Source: Carettochelys insculpta
Taxonomy: Eukaryota; Chordata; Testudines; Carettochelyidae
Assembly (NCBI RefSeq): GCF_033958435.1
Contig: NC_134138.1
Location: 193,227,298-193,291,297, forward strand
Reading direction: 5' to 3'
DNA length: 64,000 bases
Shown: in pieces, positions 22,519 to 34,500 of the stretch
How positions within the stretch are numbered: the first letter of the stretch is position 1
How the letters are laid out: every line of letters begins with the position of its first letter
Made by a program: the position numbers and the translations under genes
The notes under the pieces: model-generated
Database searches by the model: none
Told to the model about the DNA's origin: nothing
What the model saw: the letters and a program-made list of their open reading frames with translations, nothing else

Positions 22519-25500
22519 TGACAGTGTCTCTTTCCTCATATAAACATCCTGTCTCTTTGTTTCTCTAATCTGTTCCCCCTCACCAAAACTGTGCACTCTC
22601 TTATTCCTGAGTAAGGCTCTGGGCAAACCAATATCTTTATTACATCTTTCTGTGTCTCCAACACATGTGGCCCCTGTTACTGGGGTATCTGAAACACTTC
22701 ACAGTCTTCCTCATACCAGTCCTAACAAAATAAACCAGCAGTCATGTAGCACTTTAAAGACTAGCAAAATGACTTACTCCATGATGAGCTTTCGTGGGAC
22801 AGACCCACTTCATCAGATCTGAAGTTAAAGCTGATCTGATCTGATGAAGTGGGTCTGTCCCCTGAAAGCTCATCACAGAATAAATCATTTTGCTAGTCTT
22901 TATAGTGCTACATCACTGCTGGTTTGTTTTGTTAGAATACAGACTAACACAGTCTGTTACTATTCATACCTGTCCTATGAGAGTAGAGAAGTTGTAGCAG
23001 AAGAGGAGCAGAGTAGGGGAATTGAATCCAGTCCCAGCCTAATCCTCTAAACACTGGACCACTTCTTGCCAGATTTCTAATATCTAAAACGGTGATAATA
23101 CGCTGCATCTTCACAAAATGCTTTGTATGTATGCATCGTCTTTCATCTGAGGATCCCAAAAACATAACCAGAGCCCCGTACATATCCTAGTACTGTGTGT
23201 GTGTATACACCTTTTGTTTTTTTCTCAGGTTGAGTTGGTGTTCCTGCTCCCTGACCAGCCCAAGTTGCATAGATAGCCTCCAACCCTTGTTAGGTCAGTG
23301 GAAGAGCTGAGTTAAAATTCATGTGCAGATGCCACTAGGAGGATTATTGCTATGTTATGCAGGCTAATTGTTTAGCTAATTACCTCCCGTGGGAGCTGGG
23401 TACTGTAGTTGGCTTTAGTGCTAGTTGGAGCTAAGCTATGCAATTGGAGTTAATAATTGACGTACCTTAGACCTAGTTACTGAGGCGGGGGAGTCCACAC
23501 TGCGAAGGGTCCACAGAAAAATCTCTCTTTTTGACTCTCCTTACTCATCTCATTCTACCGGAGTACCAGAATCAACAGAAGAGTGATCAGTGGTTGATTT
23601 AGTGGGCCTTTTACTAGACCCGATAAATCAACCACCAGTAGATCAATTGCTGCAGTGTGGATCCATCCCAGAGGGGAGACAAACCCTCCATGAGCACTAA
23701 AATGTTAGTTTATCTCTATTCTCCCCCTGCCCTTCCCATGATCATGCAGATTTGAACAAAAATAAATCTGTGGTATTGACTCCTACTCCAAATAAGATAG
23801 TGACTTTAAATTGTTGTGTATGAGCATTTTGACCGTGTGAATGCCTGTGTACCAATGGAAAGCATAACTTTTCCAAGAGGGAAGTCCAACAGCTTTATGT
23901 CTTGTTTATTAAACTTTATTTTTTCATTTGCTGTTGTTGTCTTTAACAGTGATTTTATTGCTTTGGGGCTTAATTAAATATTTTTGTTTTTTGATTTCTT
24001 TTCTGCTAGAATGCAAAATTATTGAAAAGTATACTCTGAGCAGCATTGCAGCCAAACCCAAATCTTACGATCACTTTGTGAAAGATATAAAACCATATAC
24101 ATCGTAGAATCAGCATGTCTGTTTATAACTCACAGTACTAATATAATGAATGCACTGAGTACAAAGATTATTACTGTTTTAAGCGATTAATAAAAAGTTA
24201 ATTGTGTCCACGGGTGGAGAAAAGCATCTTCTGTAATCATTCGTTACTTTGGAATTACCTACTGATATCTATTTAATGTTTACATTTTTAAAAAAAAAAT
24301 ATTTTTAGTGCAACAATTAAACTTAATTAAGCACAAAGGCAAAGTAATGTACCATGTGTTCCGGCCGTTATGTGCAGAGGGTTTTGATATTCCTGCCTGC
24401 AAGCGAAAAGGCAAATTTGCTATATTAAACCTGTATACAACTTGGAACATCCAGGTTGGGAACTGTGAGCCCGGTGTTACCAGCTTGGGAAGATGGGTCA
24501 CGTAATGTGATCGTGGGTATGGAGATGAGGAATATTAAAGATGGAGAGGCTACAAGGGCTGTGACAGCAAAATGTAAGACGTTCCTGGTTGGCTTTTATA
24601 TTTGAGTGGTAGTGGAGAAGTGAGGCTGAACGGAGTCTCTTGTTGGGGAAGATATCTGATCTGTTGTGCCTGGCCTTGGACTATATGTTGTTGTATGGCG
24701 GCCAGCACATTCCTCTTACCACACCTCAGAGGGGTAAACCCAACAGCAGGAGAGGCAGGTAAACATGGGTGTTCACTGATCTGACAGGGGGCGTATCCTG
24801 CAGGAAGAATTCCAGGGGCTGAAATGGAAGCTATGTCTGTGTAAAGACTATAAGATTAGGACCCAAGAAGTGGGTCCCCATTAAGCATGCAGACTTGACT
24901 GCAGTTAACTCCACATAGCAGGGGGTGCACCCACCAGTAGTTAAGACTGCCAGACACTGCCTTGATTGGCTCAGGCTGAAATGTTTGAGGAAACGTCAGG
25001 TAAAACATTTCCAAGAATGAGTTTGGGGGAAATATATTGTTTTACACGGGCTTTTAAAAAACTGTTGAGCGGGGAAGCTGTAGCACAGGGGGTGGGGAAA
25101 CTCTTTTGATCAGGGACAGCGACTCAGAAAAATTGGTTGTGGGGCTAAATAAAAGTGAGAAGCCAAAAAACGCCCCACCACAGAGCCCTCACTGATGTGG
25201 CCCCTGACTGAGACACCTCACTCTCCTCATGCTCTAGCAACACAGGCAGGAGGGTGGAGAAGCCAGGACTGAGGTTCCCCGGTTCCCCACTTCCCCAGGC
25301 CAGATGAACCTACCTGGAGTATGAACAAAAATGGTGGGGAGTTCAGTATACAGGAGGGGCTGCTGGGGAGCTGATGTGGGGGCTGGAAGGGAGGGTGCAG
25401 TGGAAATAAATCTTTGGGTCAAGTCATTTTATGTATCATTGTATTAAGCCCCGTGTGAGCAGTTTGGGCCTGGGTGGCCTCGTGGCTAGGGCCCCTGGCC

Positions 25501-28500
25501 AGCGCCTGTTGGGTTGAGTTTGGGGCATGGGCCCAAGAATCTAGTTCCCCCTTTTGACAGGAGAGGGGTTCCCCTGGTGGGAGGGTGCTTCCCGCTCCCC
25601 TCAGTACCTGGGGGAGGCTCTTGTTCTGCGTCGTCTGGCAGCTACCTGTCTGGCAGCTCTGGCCTGGGGCCTCCTGCCTCAGAGCCAGCTCCTGCCTCTT
25701 TGCTGATCAGCCCCAAACTGAGCTGGCTTCCCTCCCTTTGTACCCCTCCAGGCCTGACACTGGCCACAGGTGAACCAGGGTGGGGCTGATTGGGCTAATG
25801 GGCCTTGTTTAACCCCTGCCTTGCCTGGCCTCCCTCTCACACAGGCCACCCCCCAAGACCCCCACAGGGGTCTGCCCCTCCCCCAACTGTGTTCCTTCTC
25901 CCCAGGAAAAAAAGTCCTCATTCGCATGATCCTTTCCTGCACGATGCTGGATCTGGAAGGAGAAGGGTTGGAGGGAGAGGTACCATCTCATGATTCTGGG
26001 GTTTGTCTCTTTCATTGCCTGTAGCCAGCGCAGGGGGGCATGGTTGGTGGCGAGGGTAAAGTGTCTGCCCAGGAGGTAATATGGGAGTGAGTCTATGGCC
26101 CATTTGACTGCTAGGGCCTCTTTCTCTATTACTGAGTAGGCCGCCTCCCTTGGGAAGAGCTTACGGCCGCTATAAAGAATCGGGTGCTCCTCGCCTCCCA
26201 CAATTTGGCAGAGCACCGCTCCCATGCCGACATCCAAGGCGTCCGTTTGTAGCAGGAACTCCTTCAAGAAGTCAGGGCTGTACAGGACCGGTTCTCGGCA
26301 GAACTGGGTCTTTAGCGCCCGGAAATCTTCACAAGCTGGGGTCCATGGGATGCAGTTGGGAACCTTTTTCCTGAGGGAGGTCGGTAAGAGGGGCAGTGAT
26401 GGAGGAGAAGCCCGGAATGAAGCGGCGGTAATACCCTGCTAACCCCAGGAACTGGTGCACCTGTTTCTTCGAGGATGGAGGGGCATACTGCTGGAGGGCT
26501 TGGACCTTCCCCGCTAGGGGGCATACCATGCCCTTCCCCAAGGTGTACCCTAAGTAGGCGGTCTCATCCCTTCTAAGGCGACATTTTGCTAGGTTTGCTG
26601 TCAGGCCCACATCCTGGAGGGACTGCAGTACGGCAGACATGTTGGAGGTGAGTCTGCCAATTGCGGCTATAGATCACTATATCGTCCAAATATGCTGCAG
26701 TGTATTGTCTATGGGGACGTAGAAGCCGGTCCATTAGGCGCTGGTATGTAGCCGGGGCACTGTGCAGCCCAAAAAGCATGGTCTGGAACTGGAAGAGTCC
26801 AAAGGGAGTGGAGAAAGCCATCTCTCCTTGGACTCAGGCATGAGGGGGATTTGCCAATAGCTCTTTGTTCAAGTTAAAGGTAGTGATGTATTCGGCTTCC
26901 CCAAGCTGATCAAGCAATCATCTACCTGGGGCATTGGGTAGGCATCGAATTTGGATATGGGATTCAACTTCGGAAGTCAGTGCAAAACTGAGTGCTGCCA
27001 TCTGGTTTGGGGACTAGGACTATTGGGCTTTTCCATTCGCTGAAAGATTCCTCGACTACCTCCAGCGCTAGCATCGACTGCCATTCTTGCTTGACCACCT
27101 CCCTCAACTTCTGGGGAAGGGGTCGATATGGATACCGTGGACAGCCAGATGAGTTCAACTGGGTTTCGTTGAAAAGACTGAGGAAAAGTCGGCCACTAAC
27201 TTCTGGGCCTGAAGTCTCTGCTCTAGGATAAGGTTGGGCCCAGTCTGTTCCTCCCCAGGGTTTGCCACCTGTGCTGCCTGGGGCCTCAGTTCTGGGTCTG
27301 GTGGGTAGGGGGTGATGAGTAGCCCTTCCTGGGCCTTCCACGGTTTTAAGAGATTTACATGGTAGATCTGCCACCCCTTACTCTTATCTGGCTGGTCTAC
27401 TTCATAGTTCACTGGGCCCACTTGCCAGACGATCTGGTAAGGGCCCTGCCAGTGGGCGAGGAGCTTAGAGTTGGTACTTGGCAGTGGCAGTAGCGCTTGA
27501 TCCCCCTTCTGAAACTCCTGGAGTCTGGCCTGTTTGTTGTAAGTTGCCTCCTGGGCCTGCTGTGCTTGGAGGAGGTTCTCTTGAGCAAATGTCCCTAGAG
27601 CTTCAAGCCTCTCATGTAGGATGAGCACATATTGCACCATGTTATTGCTTTGGGAGGGCTGTTCCTCCCACCTCTCCCTTACTTGGTCCAGAATCCCCTG
27701 TGCCTGCCTCCCATGCAGGAGTTCAAAGGGTGAGAACCCTGTGGAGGCCTGGGGCCCTTCCCGAACTGCAAACATGAGGGCGGGGAGGAGCTGGTCCCCG
27801 TGACGTGCATCCATCAGCATAAGCTTGTAGCACATGGCCTTCAAAGTCTGATTGAAGCATTCTGCTAGTCCATCCATCTGGGGGTGGTAGACGGACGTTC
27901 AGAGGGTCTTGATCTTTAGCGGCCGGCAAAGTTGTTGCCCCGTTTGGGACATAAAGGTCGTCCCTTGATCCGTTAGGATCTCCCGTGGGACACTGACCCG
28001 AGCGAACGTGTTCATGAGCTCAGTTGCCACGCTCTTGGCGCTCATGGAGAGTAGGGGTACGGCTTCCGGGTACCGAGTTGCATAATCAATAACAATGAGG
28101 ATGAACCGGTACCTAGCTGCACTCTTCTCCAGGGGGCCGACTATATCGACGCCAATCTACTCGAAGGGTAAACTCATGAGTGGGAGGGGAACTAATGGGG
28201 CCTTCTCCAAGGACCGAGGGGCTGTGAGTTGGCACTCTGGGCGGGAGGCACAGAAGTCTGCAACCTCTCTGTGGATGCCAGGCCAAAAGAAGTGGGCCAG
28301 GATCCTGGCCAGGGTCTTGTCTCTCCCCAGGTGTCCCACCATGGGGATGGCGTGGGCAAGCTGCTTGACCTCTCTCAGATATGGTCGGGGGACCAGGAGC
28401 TGATGGTGCACTTCTCCGGTCTGTGGGTCCTTCTTCATGCAGAAGAGACGGTCTCCCTGGATTTCAAAATGGGGGAACTGTCCTGCTGGATGGGCTGCAG

Positions 28501-31500
28501 TGGTTTTCCCCATTCACTACTGCCAGCTGATCATATGCGCAGCTCAGTGGCCCACTGCTCCAGCACAAAGTCTGAGGGCCATGCGAGGACTGCAGATTCA
28601 GGCAGTGGAGGTGGCTCCCTCTCCAGTTGAAGGGGGCTCGGGTCCACCTGGACTGGAGCTGACCCCGGGAAGTCCCTTCCCCTGGGTCCGCCACCTCCCC
28701 TACTCCAGCCAGATTTGCGGTCCCTGCCATTCCCTTGCTTAATGGCTGGGGTTGCTGCTCCCTAGCTGAAGGCTTCTGAAGTCCTGCAAGTAGTTCATGA
28801 AAATGTCCCTAGTTTCTACCCAGTATTATCAGATAGGCAAGAGCTGGGGCCAGGCCATCCATCGCTGGTTCTTCATGCCTTTCCACCCCTATAAGGGTCA
28901 CCAGGTGCAGGGGTAGGCCTTCACATTCCCATGGACACACTGCAGCCTGATGGTGCCTTGGGGAGGCCCTACATCAGGCATGAGCGCTTGCCGAACCAGG
29001 GTCTGGGCACACCCTGAGTCAATCAGCCCAATTGTCTCTGTCCCATTGACAAATACCGGCTTGGTCAGCTTGGCAGGGCCTTGGGGATGCGCCCGTGTTT
29101 GTGGGGTCCAGAGCTTCCCAAAGTTGCACTCCATGTATGGGCAGTCTCGGGACCAGTGCCCACTGCCCCCGCTTGTGAAGCGGGAGTCCTGTTCTGGGGT
29201 GGCCTTCAGGGCGTCTCCTTAAGGGGCCCGGGGCAGGGATGGATGTGGAACCAGATCGCCAGGCTGGGGCATGAGTGGGGTCACTGCTACCTTGTCCAAG
29301 AGGCGACTGGGTTCCCTATGGGGGAGCTAGTGGGTTGGCTCAGGGCCCAGGGGTTGAAGCTCAAGGTTAGCTCAGTAACTCCGAGCCTTTCGGGGCCCAG
29401 GAAGGAATGGCAGGCACTGGGGTCCACCCCAGCCTTGTGACTCCTGGCCCCCCTCCACCCCTTGAGCCGGGGTGCCTCTGACTGACATGGGGGCTATGGA
29501 GGGGGTCACCCCCGGGGACTTGGCCACTAGATAATTCAATATCAACTGGATGGCTGCCATCATATCTTCCGGGCGGTTCTTCATCACCCATTCCCCTCCC
29601 GCAGAGGGCGGAATCTGGGTGAACAGTTCAAACAGGACCCGCTCGGCTACCTGCACCCCAGACTTTGTTTCAGGCTTCAACCACCTCGAGCAGACGTCCT
29701 GCAGCGTCTGGGCAATAAGGGGGAGTCGGGTTCTGGGTGCCCATACTTCCCCACAGAAGTGCTGGTGGAAAGTCTCTTCCGAGATATTCAGAGCATCCAG
29801 GATTGGTGCCTTGACTTGGGCATAGTCCTGGGCAGCTACCACACCCAGTGCCCGATAGGCAGTCTGAGCAATCCCCGTCAAGTAAGGTGCCACGATGGCC
29901 GCCCACTGCCCTTGGGCCCACTGGGCTATGGTGGCCACCTGCTCAAAGGTCTCCAAGAATGCTTCTGAGTCGTCTTCCCGGCCCCTCTTTGCGAGTTTGA
30001 ATGGTGCCGGTGGCCCGTTCAGGGTTGTATCAGGGAAGTTACCTGCTGCATCAGCTGTTGCTGGTGGGTGGCTAGTTCCCCAATTAGTTGATGCTGCGGA
30101 GCCATCTGTTGGAGCAGCAGCTGCTGCTGCTGCTCCTCCACCATCCACTTCAGCAGGGGCTCCATTGCTTCCGTGGTTCGCACTTGCTGGGTTTATGGCT
30201 GGCACAGTAGGATGGCCCTTCTGCAGGGCTGGGACTATACCCACATTCCCCACCACGTGTGAGCGGTTTGCACCTGAGCCCCGGTGGCCTAGGGGCTCCC
30301 TGACCACGGCCTGTTGGGTTGAGTTTGGGGTGTGGCCCCAAGAATCTAGTTCCCACTTTTGGCAGGAGAGGGGCTCCCCACTCCCCTCAGTACGTGGGGG
30401 AGGGTCCTGGGCTGCACCCTCCAGGAGCTAACCAGGTGGCAGCTCTGGCTTGGGGCCTCCTGCCTCAGAGCCAGCTCCTGCCTCTTTGCTGGTCAGCCCC
30501 AAACTGAGCTGGCTTCCCTCCCTTTGTACCCCTCCAGGCCTGACACTGGCCGCAGGTGAACTGGGGTGGAGCTGATTGGGCTAACAGGCCTTGTTTAGCC
30601 CCTGCCTTGCCTGGCCTCCCTCTCACACTCCTGCACCCTGTTATATAGAAATTTAGTTATATTTTGTGGAACAGTTCCTAGAAGGAAGTAAGGTAAAGAA
30701 AAACCTCCCTGTACCCTTTATTTTTGGGTTGTGTAATTGATTGCCCTGTTGAGTGGATGAGGTGTGAATGGAAAGGCATGGAAGACAGGCACCTCAGGTA
30801 CTTGCAAGGGTTGGAGAAGGTAGACCTAAGACCAATGAGAAGAACAAGGGAACCTGTGAAATGGGCCCATTGAAAGAAGATTGGACATAGGGATGCCCTG
30901 GGAGTCACCAGCAAGTGCCTGCCTTTGGAATCACCACCCAGAAGAAGGTGCTAAATGCATATTCATAAGATTGTGCTTCCAGATTATGCATATGCATGAG
31001 ATGGCTAACTGGTGTCAACATGTAAGAGAAAGAGGATGCTATGAATGGAAGGCATCTTGCACAGGGACCCTGGGTTCGTCTTGTCAGCACTGGAGCACCA
31101 ATGCAACAAGACACGTTGTGTGTGTGTGTGTGTGTGTGTAAAATTTATCATATGCGTATTGTAAGTGTTGATTGCTATATGTGTATTGCCAATCAATGCG
31201 GCATTGTACCTTTTCCCCCTGAAAAGATCCCGTGCAGTACTGTTCACTACAACATTTCAGGAGTGGGCTGGTGGTGAGGGCCTGGGCAGGAGTGCGGGAG
31301 AGGGCTTGGTGATGGAGGGGGACGACATTTACCTCTGCACTCCACCATTGCTGCCCCCTCTCCTGGCTGGGGGAGCAGCTGTGTGGAGAAACACTCCCAG
31401 GAGAAACTTCTCTCCTGCTGCTCCCAGGCTTTGCCCCCGTTGCTCTGTCCGGAATTCGGACCAGTTGGAGTAGCCTCTCCAGGCACTGCAGAACTGCTGT

Positions 31501-34500
31501 TCCCCCAGCTGGGGGAAGGGGAGAAGGAGTGGTGGTGGCGGCACATGGAGTCACTTCCTGCCCCAGCCAGGCAGATCCCTTGGGCCAGATCCTGCCCCAG
31601 CTTGCCTGACTCCAGCCTACAAGGCTCAGAGCGCCACACACCTCCCCGCCGCAGGCTGGATGCTGGGGAAGGGAGCCCTGAGTCTCGTGGGCTGGATCCA
31701 GGCAAGCTGCAATCTGGATCAGCATAATGAGCTGGGGGTTTCCCACCCCTGCTCTTGCACCTCCGTGCTGTGGAACGGGGTCTTGCAGTGTCACAGGCAC
31801 ATAACCCTGGTGTCAGCAGCGTGCCTTTGGGCATTCTTACGAAAACGTGCCTAAATTCTGCCAAATGATGAGCATGGGAAGGTCTGTTTGCCTATGCCCA
31901 ATGGAGACCTGTGAGTTGGGCCACTGAATTCTTTAGCGATTCCAGCCACCCTGGGCATGCTCTGCCTCAGAGGAGCAGGAAATGAGCAGCTCCTTATGCT
32001 GTGATGCCAAGCACCAGAACTGGGAGCAGAGGGACTGCCTCTCCTGGCTGCTCCCTGCTGCTCCTGCTTGGCGCTTAGGCAGGGAGGAGGAGAGAGAGGA
32101 AGGCCCTGAGGCACAAAGAGAAACAAAGAACCGGGAAGGGTTGTCTGGGGAGGAAAGCGGGGAAAGGCGGCAGAGATGGGGGAGGCTGTGAGGTGAATCG
32201 GATGGGGAGTGGAGAATGGGGCAGAATGGTTTGTATTATAACCAGTAGAATGCTCTTCCCTAAAGAAAGTGGAAATGAACCCCCATTGTTTCTGAGTCCC
32301 AGCATTTCTGTGCTGGGTAGCAGACTGTGAAATTTACTGGTAAAGTGTGTCTCCAGCCCACCTAGTGATAGGTCCACATAGAAGATAACAGGTTTCTACT
32401 GGTACCAATTAACCCATTGGCTCAAGTGATAGAGCAGGGGTGAGCAAATGTTAACGTCAGGTCCCACTTTTCAAAGCACCAATTTGCCGGGGCTCCCCAA
32501 CCTGTCTAAAGTAATCCAAACCGACAGAAATTTCACTCACGTTCATACGAAAGAAAAGAACTTTTCAGCACATTTCAGAAAATAAGTCTGCAGAGTGTAA
32601 AAACTTTGTTTCATTAAAAATTTTGAAATCTGTTACTGTTTGTGTGTGTGTGTGTGTGTGTTCACATTTATACACTGACGAACAAATTGCTTTATAGATA
32701 TAAAAACTCTTTATCTTGCTGTTTCAAGACCCCATCCCACCCACTCTTCAGCTTGGTGGGTGCAAAACCAAAAACCCAACAGCTCCCTGCTGTTCAAACA
32801 AAAGATCCCCATAATTGCTCTAAAGAAGCCTGAACTGTCTGGGAAGCTGATCAAAGCTGCCTCTGCTACCCATGTCTCCCAGTTTGCTCTGGCTGGGAGA
32901 CCGGAAATGATCCCAGCACTTCCAGGGGATGGTGGCCTCCTAGAGGGCAGGATCTCTGGCAGCACAGGTCAGCCTACTCCAGGGAGGCTGCAGGGGCACC
33001 TGTGCTGGGGTGGGGGAAAGAGGGGGAGGTGGGAGGGGGACCAGAAATGAAACTGGCCCTCTGCTGACCGTAGGCCGGCTGCACAGGGCAGTGGGCCTGA
33101 GCTGACAGAGGCTGCAGGAGGCAGCAGAATGCCCCCTTGGGGAGAAGCCAATTGTGCTGAGCCGCCTTTGGAAATTTTGCATCTGTCCAAGGGAGCAAGC
33201 CCCCCCTGTCTGCACACCTCTGTGAAAGGTCTGCTGTGACTCAAATTTCCAATCCTGCTGGTTAACTAGGTGGTTGTGGTAATGAGTATGGTCCTGTGCG
33301 ATGGAATTTTTTTGGTGTGTCCTCCCCCCCATTCCAGTATTTTCAAAACTTAGACAGTACAAACAAAAACCTGTTAACGGAGGCAGGGGTCCTGTGTAAT
33401 AAATAGCCTATGATCCTGCAATCGAAGCCTTATAGGTAATGCATATGTCCAAGGTAGATGATATAGTAGACTGGTGCGGAGCTAGTCTACAGAAACTAAA
33501 CCACTCCTCACTGGGCAGGGAAAGATGGAAAGGAGCAGCGAGGGAGGTATCAGACACCAATGGGCGCAGAGCCCGTGGTTCTTGATGATGACGATGATGG
33601 TATGTCCAAGGAACGAAGTAAGACTGCATAGGGAAGGAGCAACCCTAACTCTGGTACTTTCTAGCTTCTGAGTGATTGACTTTAGAACCTTAACGTCCTT
33701 GTAACATAGATTTTGGTTCTTTGTAATTTTATTAGTTGGGGAGTGGAGCAATTTTATCGTGCCTAGGTTCCAAGCCCTAGTCTAGTTAGGCTGGGAATTC
33801 TGAAACTGATGCTCCAGCACTGGCATTGGAGTTCCATTTGAGGGCCATCCAAAATGTTCCTCACCTTCTGTTTACTGTTCTCCCTGTGGAACATAATGCT
33901 GCGTGCTTCCATTCATGTTCAGTTCGAGGAGCTCTGTGAATTGAGGTGCAAATTGCAAAAGAACAGCTGCATAATTCCACTCACGCCTGAAATAAAAATC
34001 TTCAAAATGGTGCTTACTTGGGCATTCTCTGGTGGTTTGAGATTAAGTAGTCTGGAGATAGGTAGGCCCCCTCCTTGCTGCACTGTGCAAAAGTATCTTC
34101 TTGGATGAGACTCCAGACTCTTTGTTCTAAAACACTTGGCAGTTCACTGCTTTATCCTTCAGCTGTCAAAGGCCCTGATCCCGACAATTATGAGAGGTGG
34201 ATGGCATTATGGGATGGCAAAAGTTACGTGCTGGAAGGTTGACCCCAAGCTCCTTTATATTCCTGAGTGAGTCACGTCTAGCCTACAACATACTGTGAAA
34301 ATTTCCCAAATGGCGTTGCACTGAAATACCTACCCATGGTGCACTGCACTTTACATCAGTACAAGCATTCATGGTGAGCACATGCACCACCAGCATAAGC
34401 CGTGAAGTGTGTACTTGGCCTAGTTATTTATCCACCTCAGAGGCTGAACATCAAGGTAACTTTAGTCAACCACACTTTGTTGTGCAGATATGGCCTCCTT

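Larger units (their letters stand above)
25454..30627 (-). mobile_element. Gmr1-like Ty3/gypsy LTR retrotransposon, defective
   Basis: A 5.2-kb element bounded by two similar LTRs with TG...CA ends. Reading on the minus strand the order is gag, protease, integrase, reverse transcriptase, RNase H. Integrase before RT is the Ty1/copia-like order, which among Ty3/gypsy elements is known for the Gmr1-like group of deuterostomes. Every region is interrupted by stops or frameshifts, so it is not autonomous. The LTRs differ by indels and many substitutions, so the insertion is old. No convincing 5-bp target duplication is visible (CCCCG left, CTCCT right). It lies in GLB1 intron 1, antisense to the host genes. 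Confidence 0.9.

Noticed and set aside
29372..30307. 311-codon frame as a cellular alanine-rich gene
   Set aside because: It lies between two LTRs, starts inside the LTR and contains the SCAN-like capsid of a retroelement.
31117..31139. (TG)n tract as a functional Z-DNA element
   Set aside because: Ordinary dinucleotide microsatellite; nothing around it supports a function.
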